Positions 1-7,369 are shown, numbered from the stretch's first letter. The stretch is 13,285 nucleotides of DNA from an uncultured Oscillospiraceae bacterium (GCA_910589395.1 CAJUTL010000055.1:1-13285); one strand, 5' to 3'. The notes: a model not told the origin generated them from the letters alone. A program made the numbers and translations.

Positions 1-155
1 TCAGTGATTAACTTCCCGCACCAAGCAGCTTCACAAGTGGCCGCGGTGCCTCACCTCTAAATTCCAATTTATCGGGCGTTGGGTACAACCGGGCGCTGCT
101 TGTAGAGCTTGGGCTCTTACCTCTTTATTGCCAATTCTCATTTCACATTGCTTTT
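1..155. other. Gene-free leader region with possible RNA fold
   Basis: No credible reading frame lies between the window start and the first gene. An 8-base inverted repeat, CAAGCAGC (22-29) and GCTGCTTG (95-102), could close a long stem, and AGAGC/GCTCT (104-108/113-117) forms a small hairpin just after it. This could be the 3' part of a structured RNA whose 5' part lies outside the window. I could not match it to RNase P, SRP RNA, tmRNA or 6S RNA with confidence. The tail (127-155) contains the degenerate ATTGC-rich repeat listed separately. Confidence 0.25.
127..155. repeat. Degenerate ATTGC-type short repeat
   Basis: An ATTGCCAATTCTCATTTCAC-type string, followed by ATTGC, resembles the blocks at 1779-1797 and (inverted) 1560-1592. 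All three are built from imperfect iterations of ATTGCT(A/C)ATT. It is probably a copy of a dispersed intergenic repeat of this genome. Similarity was judged by eye only. Confidence 0.3.
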
Positions 156-259
156 CTATAAAAATGTCAAGCTTTCCTGTATTTTCCAAAACGGGAAAGG
201 AATTTTCTTAAAGGGGCGCGGAAAATTTTGAAATATCTCTTTCCGCTTGCCCATAGTTG

Positions 260-268
260 TGGTATACT
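260..268 (+). promoter_or_regulatory. Extended -10 promoter for the DUF2974 gene
   Basis: TGGTATACT matches an extended -10 (TG, one base, then TATACT, 263-268). It lies about 79 bases before the chosen start at 347. No convincing -35 is visible, which is tolerated by extended -10 promoters. It is the only good -10 candidate between the window start and the gene. Confidence 0.45.
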
Positions 269-346
269 AGGCACGGGATAACAAGCCTTGAACACTAAAT
301 ATTGAATATTCTGTCGAATTTTCACGATCTGGAAAGGCGCTTTTTT

Positions 347-1579
347 ATGGCGAATATTTTAGATTATCTGCGGGAGGTCACGGAGAGCTTTTCGGAAAAG
401 CCCTTTTGTGAAGTGGACAGCCTGATCCTTTCTCAGCTTTCCTATCTGAACTTTGCCGGGCTGGTTCCCGGCCCGGAGAAGGGAGGCTTTGTTCCGCTGG
501 GAGACCTGGCAGGAGAAGCCGCCATTACTTCTCTAACAAAGCATGACAGGGTACCGGAGCTGGACGGAGAACTGGTGCGCCGGGCCGTCGGAAATCCCCG
601 GTTCCAAGACCTGAAGGTGGGGGGATATGTAAATATCATCGACCGGGAGGCGGAGGAACAGTTTTCCGCCGTCACTTTTTTGCTGAAGGACTTTGCCTAT
701 GCGGCCTACCGGGGCACGGACGCCTCCTATGTAGCCTGGAAAGAGGATTTTAATCTGGCTTTTCTCAGCCCGGTTCCCTCCCAACTGGCAGGGGCGGCCT
801 ATTTGAACTGGGCTGCCGAAACCCTTGCTTGTCCCTTGCGGGCGGGGGGCCATTCCAAGGGCGGAAATATTGCCGTTTACGCCTCGCTGTTTTGTGCGCC
901 GGAAACCCGTAAACGCATTACGGATTTTTACAGCCATGACGGCCCCGGTTTTCCTGAGGGGGTTTTGCAAAGCCAGGAATTTGTCGAAATGAAGGATCGG
1001 CTGCATAAAACGATCCCCCAGTCCTCTCTAGTGGGGCTTTTATTGCAGCACCAGGAAACCTGCCGGATCGTCCGCAGCAACCAGTTCTGGATCCTGCAGC
1101 ACGATCCCTTTTCCTGGCAGGTCAAAGATGGCGGTTTTGAAGCGGCGGAAAACCTCTCCTACGGGGCAAGGTTTTTGGATCAAAGCCTGAACGCCTGGAT
1201 TGCTTCCCTTTCCCCAAAGGAGCTTTCCGATTTTGCCGACGCCCTGTACCGGGTGCTGCGGGCTTTGCCGGGGGAATCCTTTTCCGATGCCCCGGAGCAG
1301 TGGTGGAAGGCCGCCTGGGAGACCCTGAACGGCCTGCGCGGGCTGGATAAGGACACCTACGCCTGCATTCTTCGCACCGTAAGCTCTCTGTTTTCCATGG
1401 CCCGAAACAACCTGACTTTGCCTGCGTTTTCCCTGCCGGGCTTCAAGCTGCCGGAAATTCCGGCTCCAAAGAAAGCCGCGGCTTTCCCTTCGCCCTTTGC
1501 GGAAGCGTTTTTACAAAAGCTGCCTTTCCGTTTAGACACTAGACGCTGGCCGGTAGATACAATGAGCAATGAGGAATGA
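347..1579 (+). CDS. DUF2974 (Mbeg1-like) alpha/beta-hydrolase
   Basis: A 410-residue protein with the hallmarks of the DUF2974/Mbeg1-like family of predicted alpha/beta hydrolases. The nucleophile elbow is GGHSKGGN with Ser170. Further family-typical segments are AYRGTD, SHDGPGF and, after it, LQHDPFSW, which probably supplies the catalytic His. No signal peptide or membrane segment is visible, so it is probably cytoplasmic; the substrate is unknown. The start at 347 is preferred because GGAAAGG lies 9 bases upstream; the frame extends back to a TTG at 302 that has no ribosome binding site. The last codons (MSNEE) are encoded inside a dispersed repeat block, so the native C-terminus may have been replaced when the repeat arrived. 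Family assignment is firm; function is not. Confidence 0.88.
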   Translation: MANILDYLREVTESFSEKPFCEVDSLILSQLSYLNFAGLVPGPEKGGFVPLGDLAGEAAITSLTKHDRVPELDGELVRRAVGNPRFQDLKVGGYVNIIDREAEEQFSAVTFLLKDFAYAAYRGTDASYVAWKEDFNLAFLSPVPSQLAGAAYLNWAAETLACPLRAGGHSKGGNIAVYASLFCAPETRKRITDFYSHDGPGFPEGVLQSQEFVEMKDRLHKTIPQSSLVGLLLQHQETCRIVRSNQFWILQHDPFSWQVKDGGFEAAENLSYGARFLDQSLNAWIASLSPKELSDFADALYRVLRALPGESFSDAPEQWWKAAWETLNGLRGLDKDTYACILRTVSSLFSMARNNLTLPAFSLPGFKLPEIPAPKKAAAFPSPFAEAFLQKLPFRLDTRRWPVDTMSNEE

Positions 1580-1592
1580 ACAATGAGCAATT
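1560..1592. repeat. Short repeat block overlapping the 3' end of the DUF2974 gene
   Basis: The block consists of imperfect iterations of CAATGAGCAATGAGGAATGA-like sequence. It is in inverted orientation relative to the block at 1779-1797. It encodes the last five residues and stop of the upstream gene. Together the two blocks enclose about 190 bases with strong fold potential, as in a small non-autonomous element. Confidence 0.45.
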
Positions 1593-1662
1593 CAGTCAGG
1601 GAGAAAACAAGAAATTTAACAGAGTAAATAATAGTTTACAGTGCTCTTGGATCCTGCTTGTT

Positions 1663-1668
1663 TATAAT
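1663..1668 (+). promoter_or_regulatory. -10 box of the SLH/YkuD gene
   Basis: There is a perfect TATAAT. The only -35-like hexamer upstream, TTTACA at 1635-1640, is 22 bases away, longer than usual, so the promoter may need help or be weak. Transcription from here would include the folded leader at 1670-1766. Confidence 0.4.
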
Positions 1669-1669
1669 A

Positions 1670-1766
1670 GGAAGGAGCAGGGCAAACCGAGTTGACAAAC
1701 GAGACCGTTCCCACGCCGGAATGCGCTTGCCCTGGCAGCGCTTCCACAGACAGCAAATAGTCTGTG
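1670..1766 (+). other. Structured 5' leader of the SLH/YkuD gene
   Basis: Three complementary pairs are nested or adjacent: GGAAG (1670-1674) with CTTCC (1741-1745); CAGGGCAA (1678-1685) with TTGCCCTG (1727-1734); and CACAGAC (1745-1751) with GTCTGTG (1760-1766). The first two stack into one long irregular stem; the third is a separate hairpin that overlaps the first by one base. It starts just after the -10 box and ends about 90 bases before the gene. I do not recognise a known riboswitch class. It could be a cis-regulatory RNA or the fold of a small repeat element. Confidence 0.4.
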
Positions 1767-1778
1767 ACTATAGCTTTT

Positions 1779-1797
1779 CATTGCTAATTGCTAATGG
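1779..1797. repeat. Short repeat block before the SLH/YkuD gene
   Basis: CATTGCTAATTGCTAATGG is a tandem of the CATTGCTAA unit. It has the same orientation as the block at 127-155 and the inverse orientation of the block at 1560-1592. Confidence 0.4.
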
Positions 1798-1855
1798 CTT
1801 TTCCCGAAGGCCGTTTCTCAGGTTTGAAAAAGATACATAAGGAGATGTCCTGTTC

Positions 1856-3709
1856 ATGAAATCAGTTTCTGTTCGCCGCAAGCCCCTTCAAAAGCTTTGT
1901 TTTTTCTTTTCCTGCCTGCTCTGCGTGCTTTTGCTCGTTTCCTGTTTTTCCCTTCCGGCTTTGGGAGCGGAAGAGGCAGAAAATGTTCCGTTGCCCGAAG
2001 CTCCGGAAGCAGCAGAGCAGCAGCCGGGAGAGGCTTCTACAGAATTGCCGGAGGCTCCCGATTTCGGGGACGAGCTTCCCGAAAACAGCTCTCTTCCTTT
2101 GGAAACGGAGGAGCCTGGGGAAGCCGAAGCCCCTGAAACCGTTACCCTTACCTTCAAGCTGGGCTCCTTCGGTACAGAAACGGTGCTGGTAGAAAAGGGA
2201 CAATACCCCCAGCTGCCGGAGGCTCCCCAGCTTCCCGCCGCACGGTTTGCGGGTTGGTTCGATAAAAACGGCCAGTTGGTTTATCCCGACTCCTTTCCGG
2301 CGGAGGAGGACGCCGTTTATATTGCCCGCTGGGAGCGGCAGGTATCGGAGCTTTTGAATACCGATACCCATTTTGCCTACATCAGGGGCCACGAAAACGG
2401 TATGTTCAAGCCGGACGCGGGCGTTACCCGGGCTGAAGCCGCCCAGATGTTTTACGCCCTGCTGCGGGAGCGGGGCTGGGAGAAAAAATCCTTTTCCGAC
2501 GTAAACGGCCAATGGTATGCCGAGGCGGTGGGCGTTATGGCAGGTCTGGGGATCTTACAGGGTTATCCGGACGGCACCTTCCGGCCCGGCAAAAAGATCA
2601 CCCGGGCGGAGTTTGTGACCATTGCCGTAAGCTGTGACGCCCTGGCAGAGGGCGAGCTTTCCTTTTCCGATGTTTCCAAAAGCTCCTGGGCCGCCCCCTA
2701 TATTGCCACCGCTGCCGCGAAGGGGTGGATCTCCGGTTTTCACGACGGCACCTTCCGGCCGGAAAAGGGCATCACCCGGGCGGAGGCCGTCACGGTGCTG
2801 AACAAGATGCTGGGCCGCTGCCCGGACGAGACCGTGAGGGAGAAAACAGACGCGAAAAATTTCTATGACCTTTTCCCGGAGCATTGGGCTTATGAGAACA
2901 TTCTGGAAGCCGCTACAGATCATTCCCATGTTTCCTACGGCGTTTCCGGAGAAATTTGGACGGACTATACACAGGATACGGAATATCCGGAAAAAAGCCG
3001 CTGGGTGAAGGATGGCTCCACCCTGTATTATCTGGACGCCTCCACCCGGAAATTTCTGCGGGGAGAGCAGACCATCGATGGCAAAAAGTATCTCTTCCGC
3101 TCCGATACCGGGGCCGCCTATACCGGCTTTCGCAAGAACGGCTCCTGGCGCAGGTACTATAAAAACGGCCTGATGGTGGAGGATATCTCCGGCCTGGGCG
3201 TAGTAAAGGGCCCGTATTTTATCAAGGTCTATAAAAATTCCAATTATCTTATCATTTTCGCCAAGGACAGCAGCGGCGCTTATAACACGCCGGTGCGGGC
3301 CATGAGGACCTCCTGCGGCTACGGTACCCCTACCGGCACCTTTTACACGCCGGACCGGTACCGCTGGCTGCAAATGGTAGGAGATACCTGGGCCCAGTGG
3401 TGTACCCAGATCCAGGGGAATTACCTGTTCCATTCCGTACCAAACTGGACCCAGAGCAATATGGATCTGGAGGTAGACGAGTATAATCACCTGGGCGAGA
3501 CCCGTTCCTTGGGCTGTATTCGCTTAAACTGCCGGGACGCCAAATGGATCTTCGACAACTGCGCCTTGGGTACCAAGGTACAGATCACCACCTCGGAAGG
3601 CTCTGGCCCCCTGAAAAAGCCCGCCGGGCTTCAGATCCCCTCCTGGCACAGCTGGGATCCCACCGACCCCACCGCCGCCTGGCGGTGCAGGCAGAACGGC
3701 TGCCACTGA
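1856..3709 (+). CDS. SLH-anchored YkuD L,D-transpeptidase
   Basis: A 617-residue exported cell-wall enzyme. Residues 1-38 are a signal peptide: basic start, hydrophobic core, ALGA before EE. LVSC at 27-30 also fits a lipobox, so the sorting route is ambiguous. Then come a Pro/Glu-rich linker (to about 92), an InlB/Flg_new-type beta repeat (about 93-158, AGWFDKNG), three SLH repeats (about 166-320, each with an ITRAE-like core) and a partial fourth. Two choline-binding-like Trp/Tyr repeats (about 381-441) precede the YkuD domain (about 454-578), which has His526 (FHSVPN) and catalytic Cys554 (SLGCIRL). YkuD enzymes form 3-3 peptidoglycan cross-links or attach proteins; SLH repeats bind secondary wall polymers. 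AAGGAG (1839-1844) lies 11 bases before the ATG. The acyltransferase gene starts 37 bases downstream and is probably cotranscribed. Confidence 0.92.
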   Translation: MKSVSVRRKPLQKLCFFFSCLLCVLLLVSCFSLPALGAEEAENVPLPEAPEAAEQQPGEASTELPEAPDFGDELPENSSLPLETEEPGEAEAPETVTLTFKLGSFGTETVLVEKGQYPQLPEAPQLPAARFAGWFDKNGQLVYPDSFPAEEDAVYIARWERQVSELLNTDTHFAYIRGHENGMFKPDAGVTRAEAAQMFYALLRERGWEKKSFSDVNGQWYAEAVGVMAGLGILQGYPDGTFRPGKKITRAEFVTIAVSCDALAEGELSFSDVSKSSWAAPYIATAAAKGWISGFHDGTFRPEKGITRAEAVTVLNKMLGRCPDETVREKTDAKNFYDLFPEHWAYENILEAATDHSHVSYGVSGEIWTDYTQDTEYPEKSRWVKDGSTLYYLDASTRKFLRGEQTIDGKKYLFRSDTGAAYTGFRKNGSWRRYYKNGLMVEDISGLGVVKGPYFIKVYKNSNYLIIFAKDSSGAYNTPVRAMRTSCGYGTPTGTFYTPDRYRWLQMVGDTWAQWCTQIQGNYLFHSVPNWTQSNMDLEVDEYNHLGETRSLGCIRLNCRDAKWIFDNCALGTKVQITTSEGSGPLKKPAGLQIPSWHSWDPTDPTAAWRCRQNGCH

Positions 3710-3746
3710 ACTGCCGCAGAGATTAGAACAGCGAGGTGCAGAGCTT

Positions 3747-4817
3747 ATGATCCTTTTCCTGATCCTGCTGGCGGGGACTGTTTTATGGAAAAGCAAAGCG
3801 GCAAAAAAGGGCGAGTTTTTTCTGGATTATATGGATAAGGAGCGCACCACGGCCATAAACGGCATATTTGCCTTGCTTATCTTTCTCAGCCACGCAAGCG
3901 GGTACCTAAAGCTTACCGGGCCTCTTGACGCGCCGTATCTTTCCATTCGGATTTACCTTGACCAGGCTATCGTTGTTCCCTTCTTTTTTTATTCCGGCTA
4001 CGGTATAATGGAATCTATTAAGCGCCGGGGCATGTCTTATGTGAAGGGGATCCCCTTCCGCCGTTTTTTTCGGGTGTTTTCCCATATGTGTCTGGCGGTT
4101 TTACTCTACGCGGCTGTGAACCTGATATTGGGGAAAAAGCTGAAGTCCCTGGACGTTTTGCTGGCGTTTCCCGGCTGGACGAGCATCGGCAACAGCGGCT
4201 GGTATGTGTTTGCCATTCTTTCCCTTTATCTGATCGTATTTGTCTCCTTCCTGCTTTCCAGGGGAAACGTGTATTTCGGCGCGGCGCTCACCATGGCGCT
4301 TTCCATTTTGTTTGTTTTCTGGCAGATGCGCATCGACAGGGACCCCTGGACCTATAATACCGTGATCCTTTTCCCGGCAGGCATGCTTTTTTCCCTGGGA
4401 AAGCCCCTTTTTGAAAGAGTCATGGCCAAAAACGATGCTCTTGCTTGTACGGCCTTTGCCGGTTTGCTGGTGGTTTATCTGTTCTTCGACGCCAGACGAA
4501 ATGCGGGGATCAAATGCTATAGCCTGTGGGCGATTTTTTTCATGCTGCTGATCGTTACCCTCACCTTGAAATTCTCGGTGGGCAACCATATTTTGCGGTG
4601 GTTTGGTTCCCATGTGTTCAGTTTCTATATTCTGCAAAGGATCCCCTTTATGATCCTGAGCCATTTTGGCTGCCAGAACCGCCCTCTCCTTTTTACGGCG
4701 GTGAGCTTTTTCTTCACCGTGGCCCTTGCCGCCCTGTTCGATTTCGCCACCGGGAAGCTGGATAATTTGCTTTATTCCAGGCAAAGCGCCCGTCCCCAAA
4801 CAGGCGGCGCGGAATAA
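3747..4817 (+). CDS. Acyltransferase-3 family membrane protein
   Basis: A 356-residue polytopic membrane protein. After a first hydrophobic segment it has TTAINGIFALLIFLSHASGY, matching the N-terminal signature of acyltransferase family 3 (OafA/YrhL type). His49 is the conserved histidine of that motif. About nine to ten further hydrophobic stretches follow, with a GNSGWYVFAIL segment near residue 150 that fits the family. Members transfer acetyl or other acyl groups to surface polysaccharide, teichoic acid or peptidoglycan sugars; the substrate here cannot be read from sequence. GAGGTG (3733-3738) is 8 bases before the ATG. Its place 37 bases after a wall transpeptidase suggests a shared role in cell-envelope modification. 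Transcription ends at the hairpin at 4881-4912. Confidence 0.82.
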   Translation: MILFLILLAGTVLWKSKAAKKGEFFLDYMDKERTTAINGIFALLIFLSHASGYLKLTGPLDAPYLSIRIYLDQAIVVPFFFYSGYGIMESIKRRGMSYVKGIPFRRFFRVFSHMCLAVLLYAAVNLILGKKLKSLDVLLAFPGWTSIGNSGWYVFAILSLYLIVFVSFLLSRGNVYFGAALTMALSILFVFWQMRIDRDPWTYNTVILFPAGMLFSLGKPLFERVMAKNDALACTAFAGLLVVYLFFDARRNAGIKCYSLWAIFFMLLIVTLTLKFSVGNHILRWFGSHVFSFYILQRIPFMILSHFGCQNRPLLFTAVSFFFTVALAALFDFATGKLDNLLYSRQSARPQTGGAE

Positions 4818-4825
4818 CACGCTTT

Positions 4826-4855
4826 GCGGCTTGACAACATACAAGTGAAAGCCGC
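4826..4855 (+). other. Small hairpin after the acyltransferase gene
   Basis: GCGGCTT (4826-4832) and AAGCCGC (4849-4855) are complementary across a 16-base loop. No T-run follows, so it is not an intrinsic terminator by itself. It could protect the mRNA 3' end ahead of the real terminator 25 bases on. Confidence 0.3.
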
Positions 4856-4880
4856 GACCGCGTTTTTCATTCCACCCCAA

Positions 4881-4912
4881 AAAAGGGCGCTTCTTTAAGG
4901 GAAGCGCCCTTT
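4881..4912. terminator. Bidirectional rho-independent terminator
   Basis: GGGCGCTTC (4885-4893) and GAAGCGCCC (4901-4909) form a perfect 9-bp GC-rich stem with a 7-base loop. It is extended by A-runs on the left and T-runs on the right, so either strand gives a stem followed by U's. It serves the + strand envelope genes and the convergent - strand flavodoxin operon. Confidence 0.9.
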
Positions 4913-5096
4913 TTACTGATTCCTCCTGCTTTTTGTTTGTCAAAGCAGTTTCCCGTCAACCGTCAGTTGATGTAGACTGCCTTCCAGGCCCTCCTTCATG
5001 CGCTTGTCGAAAATCTCCACTTGGGCTGAAATGTCTTGTTCCAACCGGTTTTTCCATGCAGTTCCCCCCCAGTGCTTTATTTCTCCTGTCGGGCTG
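4913..5096 (-). other. Gene-poor stretch with a possible gene remnant
   Basis: Between the terminator and the flavodoxin lipoprotein stop, the - strand stays open from 5194 to a stop at 4940. The stretch after about 5090 reads WKNRLEQDISAQVEIFDKRM and continues with MKEGLEGSLHQLTVDGKLL, which looks protein-like. It has no good start or ribosome binding site of its own, and its upper part overlaps the flavodoxin gene in another frame. It may be the decayed C-terminus of a lost gene, or chance. I recognise no family. Confidence 0.2.
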
Positions 5097-5786
5097 TCAA
5101 TTTGTTTCCAGCTCCGCCAGCCAGGCGGCAACGAAATCCTTGCAGTCGGCCGCTTCTCCGCTGCCGAGGGAAAGCCCCTCGGTAACGACCGCATCCGGCT
5201 CCATTTCTCGGATCGTTTCCACCGTGCCGGAAAGCCCGCTTCCGCCGCTGGTCACAAAGGGGCATATGGTTTTTCCGGAAAGATCGGCGGCGTCCAGATA
5301 GCTGTAAAGGATCATAGGCATATCGCCCCACCAGATGGGGCAGCCGAAATAGACCGTATTTACGCCGCTGAGATCGGGCAGTTCTCCGGAAATAGTGGGT
5401 CGGGCAGATTCCCGCTGCTCCTGACCGGCAATTTCCAGCAGCTCATTATAGTCTGTCGTGTAAGGCGTTTCCGGTTCGAGTTTGAACACTGGTGCTCCGG
5501 TTTGACCGGCGATTTCCAGCGCCACCTGCTCCGTGTTGCCCGACCAGGAGAAATATACTACCAGAGACCGATCGTGTTCCGGCTCTCCCGGTTCCATGCT
5601 GGGATCGGGCTCTGTTGTGGGCGTGGCTTCCGGAGAAGGAGCGGCTTCCGGTGTAGGAGACGGAGCAGGCTCTGAGGCGCTGCTGATCGCAGTGCTGCTT
5701 CGGGACAGAGAAGAAGCTTCTCCGCCGCAGGCGGTGAGGCAAAGCAGAAGGGCAATGGCAAATAGCCCGGTAAAGAATCGTTTCAT
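5097..5786 (-). CDS. Flavodoxin-domain lipoprotein
   Basis: A 229-residue predicted lipoprotein. It has a basic start, a hydrophobic segment and lipobox LTAC with Cys20, so it should be lipid-anchored outside the membrane. A low-complexity Ser/Pro/Glu linker (about 21-72) leads to a flavodoxin-like domain (about 74-229, Flavodoxin_4 type). The FMN phosphate loop is YFSWSGNTEQ, and PIWWGDMP and PFVTSGGSG also match the family. Such proteins carry FMN and move electrons; an external, tethered flavodoxin probably serves an envelope redox step. GGAGG (5794-5798) lies 7 bases before the ATG. It is the second gene after the SLH-flavodoxin fusion and its domain is clearly paralogous to the end of that protein. 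Stop is TGA; the shared terminator lies beyond at 4881-4912. Confidence 0.88.
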   Translation of the reverse strand: MKRFFTGLFAIALLLCLTACGGEASSLSRSSTAISSASEPAPSPTPEAAPSPEATPTTEPDPSMEPGEPEHDRSLVVYFSWSGNTEQVALEIAGQTGAPVFKLEPETPYTTDYNELLEIAGQEQRESARPTISGELPDLSGVNTVYFGCPIWWGDMPMILYSYLDAADLSGKTICPFVTSGGSGLSGTVETIREMEPDAVVTEGLSLGSGEAADCKDFVAAWLAELETN

Positions 5787-5815
5787 TTCTTTTCCTCCGT
5801 TTTTGTCAAGGGAAA

Positions 5816-5896
5816 TTAGGGCAGGCGCAGCTCATCGATCCAACCCTGAACGGCGGATTGCGGCGCGCTGCCGCTGAAGCGCCGCCCGGTTTCTCA
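5816..5896 (-). pseudogene. C-terminal flavodoxin codons cut off by an in-frame TGA
   Basis: After the TGA at 5894-5896 the same frame continues for 25 codons to a TAA at 5816-5818, reading ETGRRFSGSAPQSAVQGWID then ELRLP. The paralogous lipoprotein has EPDAVVTEGLSLGSG...AAWLAELETN at the same place, so this is the genuine end of the flavodoxin fold. A TGG-to-TGA change at the stop position is the simplest explanation. TGA is used as a normal stop by several genes in this window, so code reassignment is unlikely. Restoring the frame would leave only 29 bases to the next gene. Confidence 0.8.
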
Positions 5897-7369
5897 GGCT
5901 GCGTCAGGTGCCAGAGCGTGCAGGTTCGCGGCGCTGGAGCCCATGGGGCTGCTGGCGGAGGTGCAGAACGGCACAATGGTTTTTCCCGCAAGCTCATAGC
6001 TTTCCAGAAAGGTGCTGATGATTTTCGGGGCCTGCCCATGCCAGATAGGGTAGCCAAGAAATACCACGTCGTATTGCCCCGGATCCACAGCCTGACCGGA
6101 AATAGCGGGGCGGGCGGTTGGGTCGTTCTGCTCCCGGCTGGTACGGCTGGAGGCGTTGCTGTAATCCAGATCGGCAGCGGTGTAGGGAATTTGAGGAACG
6201 ATTTCATAAAGCTCGGCTTCCGGCAGAGCGGTTTGGAGATGCCCGGCAATTCTCTCCGTGCTGCCGGTACAGGAAAAATACGCGATCAGGGTTTTTCCCC
6301 GGATGGGGGTGGGATCCGGCTGACCGGCCGTTTTTATAGTGATGGCTCCCTGTAAGCCGCCGATCAGGCTTTGTCCGGAAACCGCTTTGCCCAGCTCGAA
6401 CAGCGAGCTGTTTTCCTGAAAATCACCATAGAACAAAACCACATCGCCCCAGGGAGCATAGTAAGCCAACGTGCCTGCCCCGCCCTTCGCCAGGGGCATG
6501 CCAGTGGTGTCCAGCCTTTGCGCCGGATAAAATATCTTTTCGTTGGTGCTGTAATTTTCCACCGAAATCGTCATGGGAAGCTGCTCGTAAAGGGAATTGG
6601 CGGCGGTGCTGTCATTCAACTCATAAATCACTTCGCTGCCGCCGCGCCGCACGGAAATTTTCCGGGCCTGCGGCGTGGGCGCCGGGTCGGGCACGGGTGT
6701 GGGATCAGTTCCGGGTCCAGGGCCAGGCTCAGGCGTTTCTGTTTCACTTTGTACCCAGCGGGCCAGCATGGAGGCCATTTCTCCGCGGGTGGCAAGCCCC
6801 TTTGGATCGAAGCAGTTATTTCCTTTTCCGCTGATGATGTTTTTCTCCCGGGCCCAGTTCACGGCAGATACCGCATAGCTTGAAATCTGCGCCGCGTCCG
6901 TAAAGTTTTGCGTCTGCCCCGCGGCAGGCCGCCCTTCGGCGCGCCAGAGAAAAGCGGCCAGCTGTTCCCTGGTTACCGGATCGGCAGGGCCGAAGCGCTC
7001 ATTCCCATATCCGGCGATCAGCCCGGTGGAAGAGCCCCAGTCCACGGCGTTTTTGTAGTAGGCATTCAGGGGAACATCGGAAAAACCGGCAGCAGCAGCG
7101 GTGGCAGGGCTTCCGGCCCGGCGGTACAGCACCGCCGCCAGCATGGCGCGGCTGGCAGTGCCGTTGGGAGCAAACCGCCCGCTCTCCACACCGCTCATTA
7201 AGCCGTTTTCCCGGCAGAAGGTCACCGCATCGGCATACCAGCTGTTTGCGGGCACATCGGAAAATTCGGCGTTCGCCGCCCGGCAGGGCAGGCCCAATGT
7301 AAGCAGTATTACCGCTGTCAGAATGCGGGAAAAGATCTTTTTGAATGAAAAAGAGGCAAGCCGTTTCAT
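5894..7369 (-). CDS. SLH / cyclophilin-like / flavodoxin fusion, prematurely stopped
   Basis: A 491-residue exported protein. Residues 1-34 are a signal peptide (cleavage near NA/EF). Three SLH repeats (about 36-80, 96-140, 155-200; e.g. FSDVPANSWYADAV) should anchor it to the wall. A PGPGPGTDPTP-type linker leads to a cyclophilin-like domain (about 234-345, Cyclophil_like2 type, with YAPWGDVVLFYGDF). A flavodoxin domain begins at about 357 with the FMN loop AYFSCTGSTERI, followed by GYPIWHGQAP and PFCTSAS. Translation stops at a TGA before the last 25 codons of the flavodoxin fold, removing its final helix, so the domain may be unstable. The start at 7369 is chosen for GGAGG (7376-7380) 6 bases upstream; a longer frame to 7429 runs through the promoter. 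It is the first gene of the operon with the flavodoxin lipoprotein. Confidence 0.88.
   Translation of the reverse strand: MKRLASFSFKKIFSRILTAVILLTLGLPCRAANAEFSDVPANSWYADAVTFCRENGLMSGVESGRFAPNGTASRAMLAAVLYRRAGSPATAAAAGFSDVPLNAYYKNAVDWGSSTGLIAGYGNERFGPADPVTREQLAAFLWRAEGRPAAGQTQNFTDAAQISSYAVSAVNWAREKNIISGKGNNCFDPKGLATRGEMASMLARWVQSETETPEPGPGPGTDPTPVPDPAPTPQARKISVRRGGSEVIYELNDSTAANSLYEQLPMTISVENYSTNEKIFYPAQRLDTTGMPLAKGGAGTLAYYAPWGDVVLFYGDFQENSSLFELGKAVSGQSLIGGLQGAITIKTAGQPDPTPIRGKTLIAYFSCTGSTERIAGHLQTALPEAELYEIVPQIPYTAADLDYSNASSRTSREQNDPTARPAISGQAVDPGQYDVVFLGYPIWHGQAPKIISTFLESYELAGKTIVPFCTSASSPMGSSAANLHALAPDAA

Noticed and set aside
302..346. Earlier TTG start giving a longer DUF2974 protein
   Set aside because: No ribosome binding site before the TTG, whereas GGAAAGG precedes the ATG at 347 and the family-like sequence begins there.
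1658..1840. 60-codon frame in the leader of the SLH/YkuD gene
   Set aside because: It covers the -10 box, folded leader and repeat; there is no plausible start signal.
2555..3490. Long open frame antisense to the SLH/YkuD gene
   Set aside because: A shadow frame in GC-rich coding DNA; its translation shows no domain and the opposite strand is an unambiguous protein.
4101..4943. Long open frame antisense to the acyltransferase gene
   Set aside because: It is low-complexity, charged and unlike any family, crosses the terminator, and mirrors a clear membrane protein.
5894..5896. Selenocysteine or reassigned TGA
   Set aside because: Other genes in the window use TGA as a normal stop, and the position aligns with a non-redox residue of the flavodoxin fold.
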